Assembly (NCBI GenBank): GCA_949357655.1
Contig: CASHTG010000003.1
Location: forward strand, 1,116,001-1,180,000
DNA from: Parascedosporium putredinis
Taxonomy: Eukaryota > Ascomycota > Sordariomycetes > Microascales > Microascaceae
Direction of reading: 5' to 3'
DNA length: 64,000 nucleotides
Each line of letters starts with the position of its first letter. Within the stretch, counting starts at the first letter, position 1. Of the stretch, positions 11,444-20,893 are shown one piece after another. The notes under the pieces are model-generated. The model ran no database searches and was not told where the DNA came from. It saw only the letters and a program-made list of their open reading frames with translations. Both the position numbers and the translations under genes were made by a program.

Positions 11444-12540
11444 ATGGCCTTCAAACTAGGCATCTGCACCCTCTCCCTCGGCCAGGCATCCGCCGGCCAC
11501 ACCCTCTCCGACAAGCTACGAGCCGCCCGCGCCCACGGCATCCAGGGCGTCGAAATCTTCGACGAGGACCTCTACCACCTCGCCGACAGCTTCCCCGGCG
11601 GCCGCACGCAAGAGTGCAACCGCATGGCCGCCGCCGTCGTGATCCGCCACCTCTGCGCCACCGAGGGTCTCGAGATCATCTGCCTGCAACCCTTCCGCCA
11701 CTACGAGGGCATCCTCGACCGCGCCCGCCACGCCGAGCGCTTCGCCGAGCTCCAGCACTACATGACCCTCGCCCACCTCCTCGGCACGAACCTCATCCTC
11801 ATCCCCAGCTCCTTCTTGCCATCCTCCGAACTCTCCGCCTCGGACGACGACGCCGTGGCCGACCTCGTCAAGGCCGCCGACTACGCCGCTCAGCTCCAGC
11901 CCCCATCCGGATAGCGTACGAGGCCCTGTGCTGGGGCACCCGCTGCGACGTGTGGGAGCGCAGCTGGGAAATGGTCACCCGCGTGGACAGGCCCAACTTT
12001 GGCATGTGCATCGACACCTTTAACCTCACCGGCCGCGTCTACGCCGACCCGGCCTCGCCTACGGGCAAGACCCCCAACGCGGACCGCGACATGGCCGAGT
12101 CCATGCAGAGGCTCGTCGAGCGCGTTGACGCTGACAAGATCTTCTTCGTTCAAATGGGCGACGCGGCCCGTCTCGCGGAGCCTATTCGCCCCGGCCATGA
12201 GCTCTACGATGCCGCTCAGCCTGCCCGTATGAGCTGGTCCCGCCAGCACAGGCTATTTTACGGCGAGCAGCACCTCGGCGGCTACCTCCCCGTCAAGGAC
12301 GTCATGGTGGCGGTTCTCCGCGGTGTCGGCTACCGGGGCTGGGTGAGCTACGAAATCTTCAACCACAGGCTTTTTAACACCGATGCTTCTATCCCTGATG
12401 AGATGGCCCGCAGGGCCGCCGTCGGTTTCGACAAGATGGTCAAGGACGTATTTGGCCCCGTGGCGAGACCCATGGAGAGGCCTGCCGACGTGTCGAGGAG
12501 TAACTCGACGGTCTGGGAACAGCAGGTTAGCTACCTGTGA
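11444..12540 (+). CDS. qa-4: 3-dehydroshikimate dehydratase, one frameshift
   Basis: This enzyme converts 3-dehydroshikimate to protocatechuate, the committed catabolic step (QA-4/QUTC). It is a single-exon TIM-barrel protein of the AP-endonuclease-2/sugar-isomerase superfamily with about 365 residues. Recognisable blocks are MAFKLGICTLSLG, GIQGVEIFDEDLYHLA, EGLEIICLQPF, YEALCWGTRCDVWE, FGMCIDTFN, DKIFFVQMGDAARL and RGWVSYEIFNH, which include expected metal-binding Glu, Asp and His residues. The frame is lost in the C-run 11900–11904; one added C joins QLQPP to IRIAYEALCWG. The start ATG is the first in frame. Confidence 0.94.
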
Positions 12541-13002
12541 AGTGGCTCAACTACCGCAGCTTAGGAGGGTTTTTCCTTCTTCTTTTTCTTTCCTTCTTCT
12601 CATTCTGTGGATCTGTTTCACAGTTGCATATCAAGTATTAGCATAGCCTAGGGATCATGGGTGGTTTCTGTTGTATTCTTATTTAGCTTTGTACTTTCAT
12701 GACGATGACTTCACAATATCATGACATATACTATATTTCCTCCTTCCTCTTTGCACTTTGCTCCCAAATTGTGTCATCTGGTGAGAGTACAATTGTGACA
12801 AGGGACAGGAACGAATTTTGAGAGAGGCTAAAGCAATGAGGGAACAAAACTTGGTTTATAATGTATTATTTTATTTATCTGTCATGTATGAGATACTCTA
12901 TAGTATGCATGCTCAAGATCAAGACAGAAATAATGATTGAAATTGCATCGTAAATGATTCAACGCCCGCCAATGAAGTGACTAGTACATGGTTTATCTAA
13001 TT
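12541..13002. other. Convergent spacer between qa-4 and qa-2
   Basis: This short AT-rich 3' flank lies between convergent genes. No gene is seen. Confidence 0.6.
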
Positions 13003-13473
13003 TTACAACTTGGATTCGGCCTCCTTAGTCTTCTTAACATGCCTAATGGCAAACTCGACCGCCGCCGTGTAGCCGTACTCTCCCAGACCGCAAATGACAC
13101 CGACGGCCTTGTCGCTAAAGTAGCTGTGGTGCCTCCAGGGCTCGCGGGCGTGCACGTTGGACAAGTGTAGCTCGAGGAAGGGGATGCTGACGCCGAGGAG
13201 GGCGTCGCGGATGGCCACGCTGGTGTGGGTGTAAGCCGCGGGGTTGATGACGATGAAGTCAACCTTGTCCTCGCGAGCCTGGTGGATCCTCTCGATGATG
13301 GCACCCTCGATATTGGCCTGGAAGGTTTCTAGCTGGACGTCGCGGTCGGCCACCAGGGCTTTGACACCGTCGAGGATGTTGGCAAGGGTAGAGGAGCCGT
13401 AGATGGTGGGCTCGCGGGTACCCAAAAGGTTGAGGTTGGGACCGTTGAGAATGAGGAGGCGGCACGACGACAT
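13003..13473 (-). CDS. qa-2: Catabolic type II 3-dehydroquinase
   Basis: This enzyme dehydrates 3-dehydroquinate to 3-dehydroshikimate (QA-2/QUTE). The 156-residue intact reading frame has the standard type II length. Motifs are NGPNLNLLGTREPTIYG near the N-terminus with the catalytic Arg and Tyr, NPAAYTHTSVAIRDAL with the catalytic His region, and ELHLSNVHARE followed by RHHSYFSDKA. The protein assembles as a dodecamer in the family. It is one of the few genes in this cluster without a frame break. The 5' flank starts with an AG/TG microsatellite, and the gene is divergent from qa-x. Confidence 0.97.
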   Translation of the reverse strand: MSSCRLLILNGPNLNLLGTREPTIYGSSTLANILDGVKALVADRDVQLETFQANIEGAIIERIHQAREDKVDFIVINPAAYTHTSVAIRDALLGVSIPFLELHLSNVHAREPWRHHSYFSDKAVGVICGLGEYGYTAAVEFAIRHVKKTKEAESKL

Positions 13474-14687
13474 TGTGTGAGAGGGAGAGGAGAGAGAGAG
13501 AGAGAGTGTGTGTGTATGTGATGTAGTATGGGTGGTCTCTTTGGTGAGGTTCGGAAGGATAGTAGAAGGCAGTATATGATGCGGAATTGGTTCAAACGTA
13601 TGTCTAAATAGATTGAGACGGCTCTATTGCTTTTATTATATTTGCCTCGAACAAAACCAACGATACTAACAAACCGCTACACGTATTGACTCATTCTCTG
13701 CATCATATCTGATATCTCAGCTCAACCTTCATGTCCGTCTCTTCAACACCCTCGGCCCGGCACCAAATCGCTAAAACCCACTCGCTTGCCGTGTTTCCCC
13801 AAACTCCTGTGCTGCCGGTGCCAGGGTGCCACAAGTGGATGGACCGGACTCGCACTCCCCGCTTTCCCCGGCAAAGGCTTCTTCCCTGCATCGATTGACG
13901 GGGCTCCTGATTCGCCCCACGAACTACCTAGAGTTAGCCAAGCGTGGTCCCCCTCTTTTTCTTGCAAGAACTTCTTCCTGGACAAGAAACGGTCTTGGCC
14001 CCCACCCCTATCCCTCTTTTCGCATACAGGCCTGGAACCCCCTCCTCCTCGCTTTAGCAGGTTCTGGTCCTAGTTCCTTGGTTCGCCGCAGCTCCCGAGC
14101 TCGAATACATAATTGATAAGCCGCCCTGTGCCTGTATTTCCGATTTCCGCTTTCCGTCCTAGGTCATGCTAGGGATTCAATCCACCCCACGGCACACAGT
14201 GAAAAGATCACGTTCCCTTGCGAAAAAGCCTTGGAAGTGGAACCGTTGCCCAGTTGGTCGACTTTTGTAGCCGGCAACAGCGCCAGTTTGAGAGCACCAC
14301 TACCAGCGCCGCTTTGTGGCGGCTTTCAGCGGCCTTCCCACGCTGTTTTTTGGCCATTTGGGAGCACTGTTTGCCCTGTAATGTGGGGACGCTTACCGTC
14401 AATCGCCTTTTTCAGGCCCCTCTGCGTAGTCATCATAGCTTCTTGTTCCGATCGAGTGGTGACGCATTCGCTCCTGCCTCTGTGGATGGAATTGTCTAGT
14501 GTCGCTGATTTTTCTTCTTGTCTTTTCTCCATGAGCTTTCAATCGCATATCGTGTCTTATCTAGCAGAGGATCGAACCTTTCCCATACGCGTCATATTCT
14601 AGAAATTCCGCGTCTCGTGCCGTGCATCTCCAAAAGCTAGCTTATCCCCCGCCGAGCTTCGCAGCCGCGAAATTCTCCCCGCCAAAG
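13474..14687. other. Divergent promoter region of qa-2 and qa-x
   Basis: I see no gene here. I found no convincing copy of the 16-bp activator consensus by eye, although the two flanking genes would be expected to share one. A motif scan allowing two mismatches would settle this. Confidence 0.5.
13481..13520. repeat. (AG)n–(TG)n microsatellite in the qa-2 5' region
   Basis: Alternating AG then TG dinucleotides begin 8 bp upstream of the qa-2 start codon, probably within the 5' leader. Confidence 0.85.
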
Positions 14688-16075
14688 ATGGCCACCAGCC
14701 AACCTTCCAACGGCGCAGCCGCCGCCATTGGCGAGCAAGAGCTCGCCGAGATTTACGCCTTTGCCGTGCAGGTTGCCAAGGACGCCGGAGCGCTCCTCAT
14801 GAAGGCCGTGAACAAGCGCATGGCTCCCACGAGGCCGGGGAGGGCGCCCCCACCATTCAGCAGAAGGAGAGCTCCGTCGATATCGTCACAGAAACGGATA
14901 TGAGTCAGTTATACCGCCGCAGCCGTGCGCTCCGGAGAGGCAGTTGGGGAGGCGGGCGTGATGGTTGTGAACCACAATATCTAATGAGTGTACTCTGCAA
15001 TAGACATAGAAGCTTTCATACACCAATCCATTACTGCGAGATACCCTACCCATAAGTACGCCCTTGCCCCCAATTCCCGTCCCAAACGGCGCAAGTCTAA
15101 CCTTTCCCCGCCGCCCGCAGGTTCATCGGAGAGGAATCGTATTCCCAAGGCTCCGACAAGCGTTACCTCGTCGACGATGCCCCGACCTGGATCGTCGACC
15201 CCCTCGACGGAACCGTCAACTTCGCCCACCTCTTTCCCATGGTATGCATATCCATCGGCTTCACCATCAACGGCCACCCCGTCGTCGGCGTCATAAACGC
15301 GCCTATCCTCAACCAAATGGTCTCCGCTTGCCGCGGCCGCGGCGCCTGGCTCAACGAGACCCAGCGCTTGCCCCTCGTGCACGATCCCATCCCCCGCTCC
15401 CCGAAAACGCGCCCCGGGGCTGCATCCTCTCGTGCGAGTGGGGCAAGGACCGACGCGATATGCCCGGCAGCAACTTATATAACAAGGCCGAGACGTTTCT
15501 AAACATGGCTGCAGAGCTGGGCGGAAGGGGCGGGAAAGGTGGTATGGCTCACGGAGTGCGGAGTCTTGGAAGGTAAGTTTGCGTATCCCTTCCCTCTACG
15601 TTCTGCTTGTGCTTACTTGGGGGCTGCGCAACTAACATGGATGTTTTGGTTTTCAGCGCTGCCATGGGACTGGCGTATGCTGCCATGGGCTCAGTCGATA
15701 TATGGATGGAGGGCGGTTGCTGGGAGTGGGATGTCGCCGGCGGCATCGCCATTCTCGAGGAGGCAGGTGGCTTTGTGACCACGGCAAACCCTCCCGGCGA
15801 CCCGGAAACCTGCGAGATACCAAAGGTTCGCCTTGGGGGAAGGTTGTATCTCGGAATTCGGTAAGATTCCCGCCCTTCTAGATCTTCCCATTTCTTCTCG
15901 TTCTTAGAAACAGAAACTCCATTCCCATGGGTAATAGCCTTAGCAAGTTCTCCGCTAACTGTTGCATAGACCGGCTGGTGCGTCTGAAAAGGAAACTGCA
16001 TTGGAGGCGCAGCAGAGGGTAGTGAGGGAGGTATGGAAGAGGGTGCAACCGCTTGACTACGTAAGGAAAGTTTAG
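14688..16075 (+). CDS. qa-x: Inositol-monophosphatase-like QA-X/QUTG protein, four introns, two frameshifts
   Basis: This is a member of the inositol monophosphatase superfamily that is always linked to fungal quinate genes; its substrate is not established. Exons are 14688–14903, 15004–15055, 15121–15572, 15657–15860 and 15970–16075, all with GT/AG boundaries. Metal and phosphate motifs are present: FIGEESY, WIVDPLDGTVNFAHLFPM (DPxDGT) and GGCWEWDVAGGIAILEEAGG (WDxAxG). The frame is lost near the C-run 14826–14828 and in the C-run 15391–15395. One C in each yields about 343 residues, close to QUTG. The chosen start (MATSQPSNG) fits the family; the frame stays open upstream only into leader-like sequence. 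Confidence 0.9.
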
Positions 16076-16386
16076 ACGGGGCAGGCAGTCTACTTAATAA
16101 CGTATATATATCCGTATCTTCTAGCCATATATTTGAAGAAATGAAGCGAAATGTGCTTGGCCATCTACGTGACGGGGGCTGGTAGATGGATTTTCCATCA
16201 GTATTGCATTAATGAATAGAGGACCCAAATCTCTCCGCCTCCTTCTGTGGATTGCTGACAAGCTTTGTGTCGATTTGTGAGACCATGGGCTGACCAAGTC
16301 TAGGCATACGAGTGGAACGCATTATCCTGACTGTCGTAAACTTAGGCGTTTTCTGAAGTACCGCAATCCTACATGGCGCTTTCGAC
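16076..16386. other. Convergent spacer at the right edge of the qa cluster
   Basis: This is about 310 bp of AT-richer 3' flank between qa-x and the methyltransferase. It marks the end of the quinate cluster. Confidence 0.6.
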
Positions 16387-17485
16387 CTAAATCTTTCGAA
16401 ATCTAAAGGCCATAAGGACAGGAATTTGGTTATGATCCGTATGCCGGCTACTCTTCCCTCTCGCCGCCTCTTCCTCTTGAAAAGTTGGCTCCTCGAGGGC
16501 ATCCATCACCAGTCCCTGCCTAAAGAAGATGCCAAAGAGCTCATGAAGTGGTCGGTGGAAATACAACTAATTTCCGATACTCAAAGTCAGGACACGCACA
16601 CGCACACGCACAGGATATGGACCGGGACACAATGTAACCGTAAGACCTACCTGCCACTTGGGCTGGTCGTTCAGTGCCACGCCCCTCCAGGGAGGAACGT
16701 GCAGATAATTCTCGATGGAGCGCGTTCGAACGACTTGGTATTCTCCAGTATCGGGGTCCGAGATCTGGCTAGTATTGAATGCGGGATTCGCCGTGAAGAA
16801 GACGGGATGCAGCATGGTAGCAACGAATCTATCGAGGACAAGGCAGAGCAAATCAACAAAAATGAACCCCATTGTGAGGTTACGCTAATGGCGCCTTACA
16901 TTCCTCCCCTCTTGAGCAGCTTAGGCAGAGCCTCTGCTAAGGGGTCGAGGGTTTCAATGTCCATGATGGCCATGTTAATGAGCACAACATCGAACCCGCC
17001 AACCTTGTCTCGTGTTAGTGACGGCCCTCACCTCCCCTTCAAGAACAATCGCCCCTCCTGCTCCGTCAACGTTTCAGCGTCCACGCACGCGGGGAGAAAA
17101 GAGGGAGAAAAAGAAAACCACCTACAACGACGGGGTCGTCAAGCAGTGCCTCAAAAGCGGTGGCTTTGGTTACGTCTAGGAGCCGATACTCGATCCTGTC
17201 CGCCATGTCCTGCGGGGTCCGTTGAGCGGCAAGTTTCAGCATGCTCTCGCTGCCGTCCGTCGCGAGGACGAGGGCCCCCTGAGACGCGAGCAGCTTCGCT
17301 CCCAGGCCGTTGCCCGTGGCTAACTCGAGGACCCTGGTGCCAGAGTTGACGGGGATCATCCTCTTGAGGCATGGGACTTGGAGGAGCTGCCAGTACTTGT
17401 TGCCTTCGGCGCCTATTGTCTCGTCCCAAAACGCAGCGTTGGCTTCCCATGCGTCGAGCGTGCCGCAGTTCTCGGCCGGCTCCAT
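16387..17485 (-). CDS. Class I SAM-dependent methyltransferase
   Basis: Exons are 17126–17485, 16900–17003, 16651–16828 and 16387–16566, joined at GT/AG introns in correct phase, giving 273 residues with no frame break. Motif I is VLELATGNGLGAKLLASQG at about residues 52–70. It is followed by the acidic LATDGSESML, the DVVLINMAIMD motif and LLKRGGIFVATMLHP. The C-terminus QIPVLMAFRFRKI is typical of small-molecule methyltransferases in fungal secondary metabolism. The substrate cannot be read from sequence. Its ATG lies 2 bp after the stop of a reading frame from the gene upstream on the same strand. It sits about 2.3 kb from a UstYa-like gene and 6.6 kb from a repeat-peptide precursor, so a role in tailoring that peptide is possible but unproven. 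Confidence 0.85.
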
Positions 17486-17487
17486 CT

Positions 17488-18152
17488 TTACTTTTGTTGT
17501 TGCGGGGTTGATGAGACGTGTTTGATGAATCCCCGTGAGACTTGAAAGCTTTTGTTTTGCTTGTGAAATGGCATACACAGAGTTCCCTTGACGATGCCGT
17601 GTGGCAGGCGATAACCTAGATATCGGTCTTCCCCAAACGTGTTTTTCTGTTGGGATATCTGCCTGGGTTGCTCGAGGGGCTTCCTTCTTTTCTCATGCAC
17701 GGGGATCTGAAAAGATTTGAAGGTTGATGCACATTGTCTCTCCTCACCCGGATAATATGCACACTTACGTGATGCAAAGGGCGCTCACAGTCAGCCGCGG
17801 GCAAATCCTTCCCGATTTCTACGACTCTGAACCTTACGTTCATAGCCATGATCGCATACATCCACCAAATTTGGCGGATTAGTAGATGCGCGAAAAGCAC
17901 CACAGCCAAGCAAGCCAACAGGTCCCGTTAGGAAGTTGGATATGATCATAGGAGAGGGAAAGAAGCAGACCAAAACGTGAAAGAGAGTCACGAGCTTCAT
18001 TGCGGGATTCCAAATGCTGGGCACAAGAGTCCAACGTCTGTACGTGGCTTAGACGGGGAATTTACAGTGGTGGACGAATAGCCAGGATTGTAGTGACAAA
18101 TATCGCCAGCGTCTCATGGTCCGGCGGGCTTACATTTGGAAGAAAAGGGCAT
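17488..18152 (-). CDS. Small membrane protein of unknown function, one frame break
   Basis: I do not recognise the family. The model uses exons 18134–18152, 17769–18047 and 17488–17706 with introns 18048–18133 and 17707–17768, all GT/AG and in phase. It starts MPFSSK, then STYRRWTLVPSIWNPAMKL, followed by one hydrophobic helix (LVTLFHVLVCFF, then MIISNFL). A second helix (LLACLAVVLFAHLLIRQIWWM) comes next, then a basic hydrophilic tail of about 100 residues. The frame shifts between the two helices near 17905–17925, needing two added bases. The total would be about 172 residues. The 3' part overlaps, in another frame, the upstream extension of the methyltransferase reading frame, so the true C-terminus is uncertain. 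Confidence 0.5.
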
Positions 18153-18368
18153 GAAGACTAGCACAGCCGTGCTTTGGAATTTACAGCAAAAAGAGAGGCG
18201 AGAGTGGCTATTATACAAGATGCCGCTTGCTGAGATGCGACGAAGGTGATACACAAAAGACCTAGTTCAAAAGGCGATAGGGCAAGTGACCCATCGGTTT
18301 TTAACCGTGAATCGGAGGACGGGCGCAAGTAGCACGCTAGGCTCCGGGTTCTCTCTCCAGGGAGCAGC

Positions 18369-18864
18369 TCAAGGCCTAAGGCCGCGGATGAACCTGGGAT
18401 TCTTGGTGGCAGCCAACGCTACCCATCCGCCGATCAAGCAGAGACCACCGAGGGGGTGACGGGACCCAAGGGCCTAAAGGTCTCGGGGTCAAGGGTAAGA
18501 GCGTAGAGGCTGCCGCTGAACATGACGATGCCGGCGGTCAACAGCGAGCTGGCGACCGGGTTGCCGCTCGCTAGAAGGAGGACGCCAGAATGCAAAAGCT
18601 GTAAAAGGTGCCGCCCGATCCGGTTCACACGGCGAATCAGCCTCGTGAAGAAAAAAGAGGCGAGGTACAGGCACGGGATAGGAAAAAGGAACGGAAGAGG
18701 GCGGGTGCGGCTCATCTTACCTGATACTGGGCAGCGGTCGACCAGTTGGAGAGCCTCTTGGGGTCAGAGATGTGCGACTTGAGCCCGTGGGCGCCGAATG
18801 CGCCGAGGGCGACACCAGTCGCGCCGAGGGCGGCTCCGATCCTCCAGAAGATGGGGGTGGTCAT
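18369..18864 (-). CDS. DUF423/TMEM256-type small membrane protein, one frameshift
   Basis: This is a four-helix membrane protein of the widely conserved DUF423 family with no assigned biochemical function. Exons are 18721–18864 and 18369–18598 around a 122-bp intron. It starts MTTPIFWRIGAALGATGVALGAFGAHGLKS, the hallmark GAFGAHGL. Then come WSTAAQYQ and LLHSGVLLL at the exon junction, FSGSLYALTL, and PLGGLCLIGGWVALA near the end. The frame is lost in the G-run 18452–18456; one added base gives about 124 residues, the family norm. It is probably a housekeeping gene that merely sits among the possible peptide-cluster genes. Confidence 0.87.
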
Positions 18865-19803
18865 GGCGTCCTGCGTCTCAGGGTCGGCGTCGGCGGAGGG
18901 AGCGAGGGGGTATCGACCTGGGGGAGGAGGGGCTCGACTCGTCGTGGGTGGGCATATGGGAAAATCGACTGTGGCTCAGAGTCTCGGGGGCAAGGTTTTT
19001 CTTTCGTTCTGGTGCCGGTTGTGGTGGTCGATAGTTTGTTCGGTGGAGAAAGGCTCAATTGAGTGACGAGACGGCAGCTCCGGCTATCGGCGCGCGCGCC
19101 TGGGAACATCAGACCACTCAATGGCTGAAACACTGACTTGAGGACAGGGGCCGCACGTGTTCACGTGACTTGTTCCAGCTGTCAGCAACTCGCAGCAGAA
19201 GAGGTGAGCTCGCCCAGCTTGGGCGTCTGAGAATAATTGTCGATCAATGGCGCTGTCCGATCTCCGTCAATGCCGTTCATCGTCCCCTCGAGCGCGATGT
19301 TCTCTCCATATATGATGCACAGACTATACTTGTGCCAAGACATGTCGCCGATCATCTCCTTGGCACAAGAAAACGCCCGCTCTTCGAACCTTTTGCCTGG
19401 GAATTGGTTTGATCTTGGCACTTACCAACATGCGTGAGGCACTTGCTCGCGAGAAGGGTGTGCAAACCCAGTGTCTGGCGGCAGAGGCGGAGCAGGACCC
19501 GGTGATTCCCCAACACGGGGTATCTTCGCTACCAGTTGCTTGTATATGCTAGGTCTTTACATTTTCTCGGCTTGTTCGCGAAGTGTCTTGAATCTAGTCT
19601 GATGCTTGTCTTTACACTTGCTAGGCATGTCCATGAAGTGCCTTGAGAATGCGAGAGGTAGACAAAACAAAAGAAAAGAGGAAGAGAAGCGAATGTGGTA
19701 ATCATCATCATTTTATCGCCGCGCCAATTTGCCAAAACGCAAGCGTACTATATACAGGAGTGATTGTACAGAATCTCTAGAAACTTAAGGCAGAGGGACG
19801 TCG
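18865..19803. other. Spacer between DUF423 and UstYa-like genes
   Basis: No supported gene is present. It contains the upstream region of the DUF423 gene and the 3' flank of the UstYa-like gene. Confidence 0.55.
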
Positions 19804-20893
19804 CTAGTTCTCGTCGGTCCATACCACAGCTTTGGACATGGCCCATCCCCTAATCTTTTCAAAGTTGCGGCACGTGTGCGTGGTCGCGTAGTCGGGCCAG
19901 TAGCCATCCACACCCTCAAAATGCCTGAAGCTGAACACGCCAATATCGCTCTGGCACATGAGCGTCATGCGAAGGGCCTCGATGCAGTGATCTGTGTTTT
20001 TCTCGGTATTAGCGTAGGATCTCACTTGTGACGCGTTTCGTTGCAAAAGATCAAAGAGAGAGGGTGGCATAAGAGTTGGGAAAACGTACCAACATGGCCT
20101 CTGAGGTCATCGGCATCAGTATCGACATCACCGCCAGTGTGGGAGTAATGATCCTTAAAGGTGGCTTGACGGAGCAAGTTTAGGCAGTGAAGTTGGTGAA
20201 AGACTTCTATGCCAACGCGGAAGCCCCTCTCGCCCGTGGCTGGGTCCTCGATGACGAGCGAGTCGGGAGCGAGGCCCAACCGAAGTCCATCCTCTTGAGA
20301 GATAATGGAATCACCGACTAGACAAAGGAGAAACAAGGTTAGTGACTGGTAGACCAGCTATAGCTAGAGACTTGGCGTTGTGTCACCGTTTGGGCAGCCT
20401 TACCATCACCAGTGACCGCTTCCCAGGCGGCGTCAACTTCGGGCCCCTTACCGACATAAATCGAGGGATTGTCCATCATGGGTGGCAGATCAAAGTCGAT
20501 GCTTTCATACTCGACCTCTTGAAGAGCAGGCGCTGCAACGCAGGGAAAAGAAAAGATATGTTAGCGAGCGCACAATCTAGCACACCTCCCACCTCACACG
20601 GCCTCACGGGAGACGACAAATATCTTACACCAAGCTGAGAATTCTCTCGTGAATGACGTGGCGTTGAGCTGCGCGCGAGCAACGTAGTATGCGAGCAGGA
20701 AGAAGAGCAGTGAAGTTCCGAGCAACGCCGCGTGGATAACCCAAACCCATTGCTTGATGAAGCGAGAGACTTTTTGTCTGGCGGTTTCTGTGTTATAGCG
20801 CAGTCTCAGGCCCGAGAGGTGGGATTTCTCGGAGGAGGGTAGGATAGATTGGTGTTCCTCGTCGAGAGGCACCGAGGTATAGACTTGCGCCAT
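19804..20893 (-). CDS. UstYa-like (DUF3328) membrane-anchored oxidase
   Basis: Members of this family oxidise and cyclise ribosomal peptides (ustiloxin, phomopsin, asperipin, victorin) and some other fungal metabolites. Exons are 20629–20893, 20404–20532, 20090–20317 and 19804–19991, all GT/AG, giving 269 residues with no frame break. A single N-terminal membrane helix lies at about residues 47–71 (WVWVIHAALLGTSLLFFLLAYY). The stem SPALQEVEYE is typical of the family. The two diagnostic HxxHC motifs are HQLHCLNLLRQ and HVDHCIEALRMTLMC, followed by the FxGxDGYWPDY region. The catalytic part is expected in the ER/Golgi lumen, where Kex2 also acts. It lies about 3.2 kb from the repeat-peptide precursor, on the opposite strand with the two starts facing each other. 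Confidence 0.92.
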
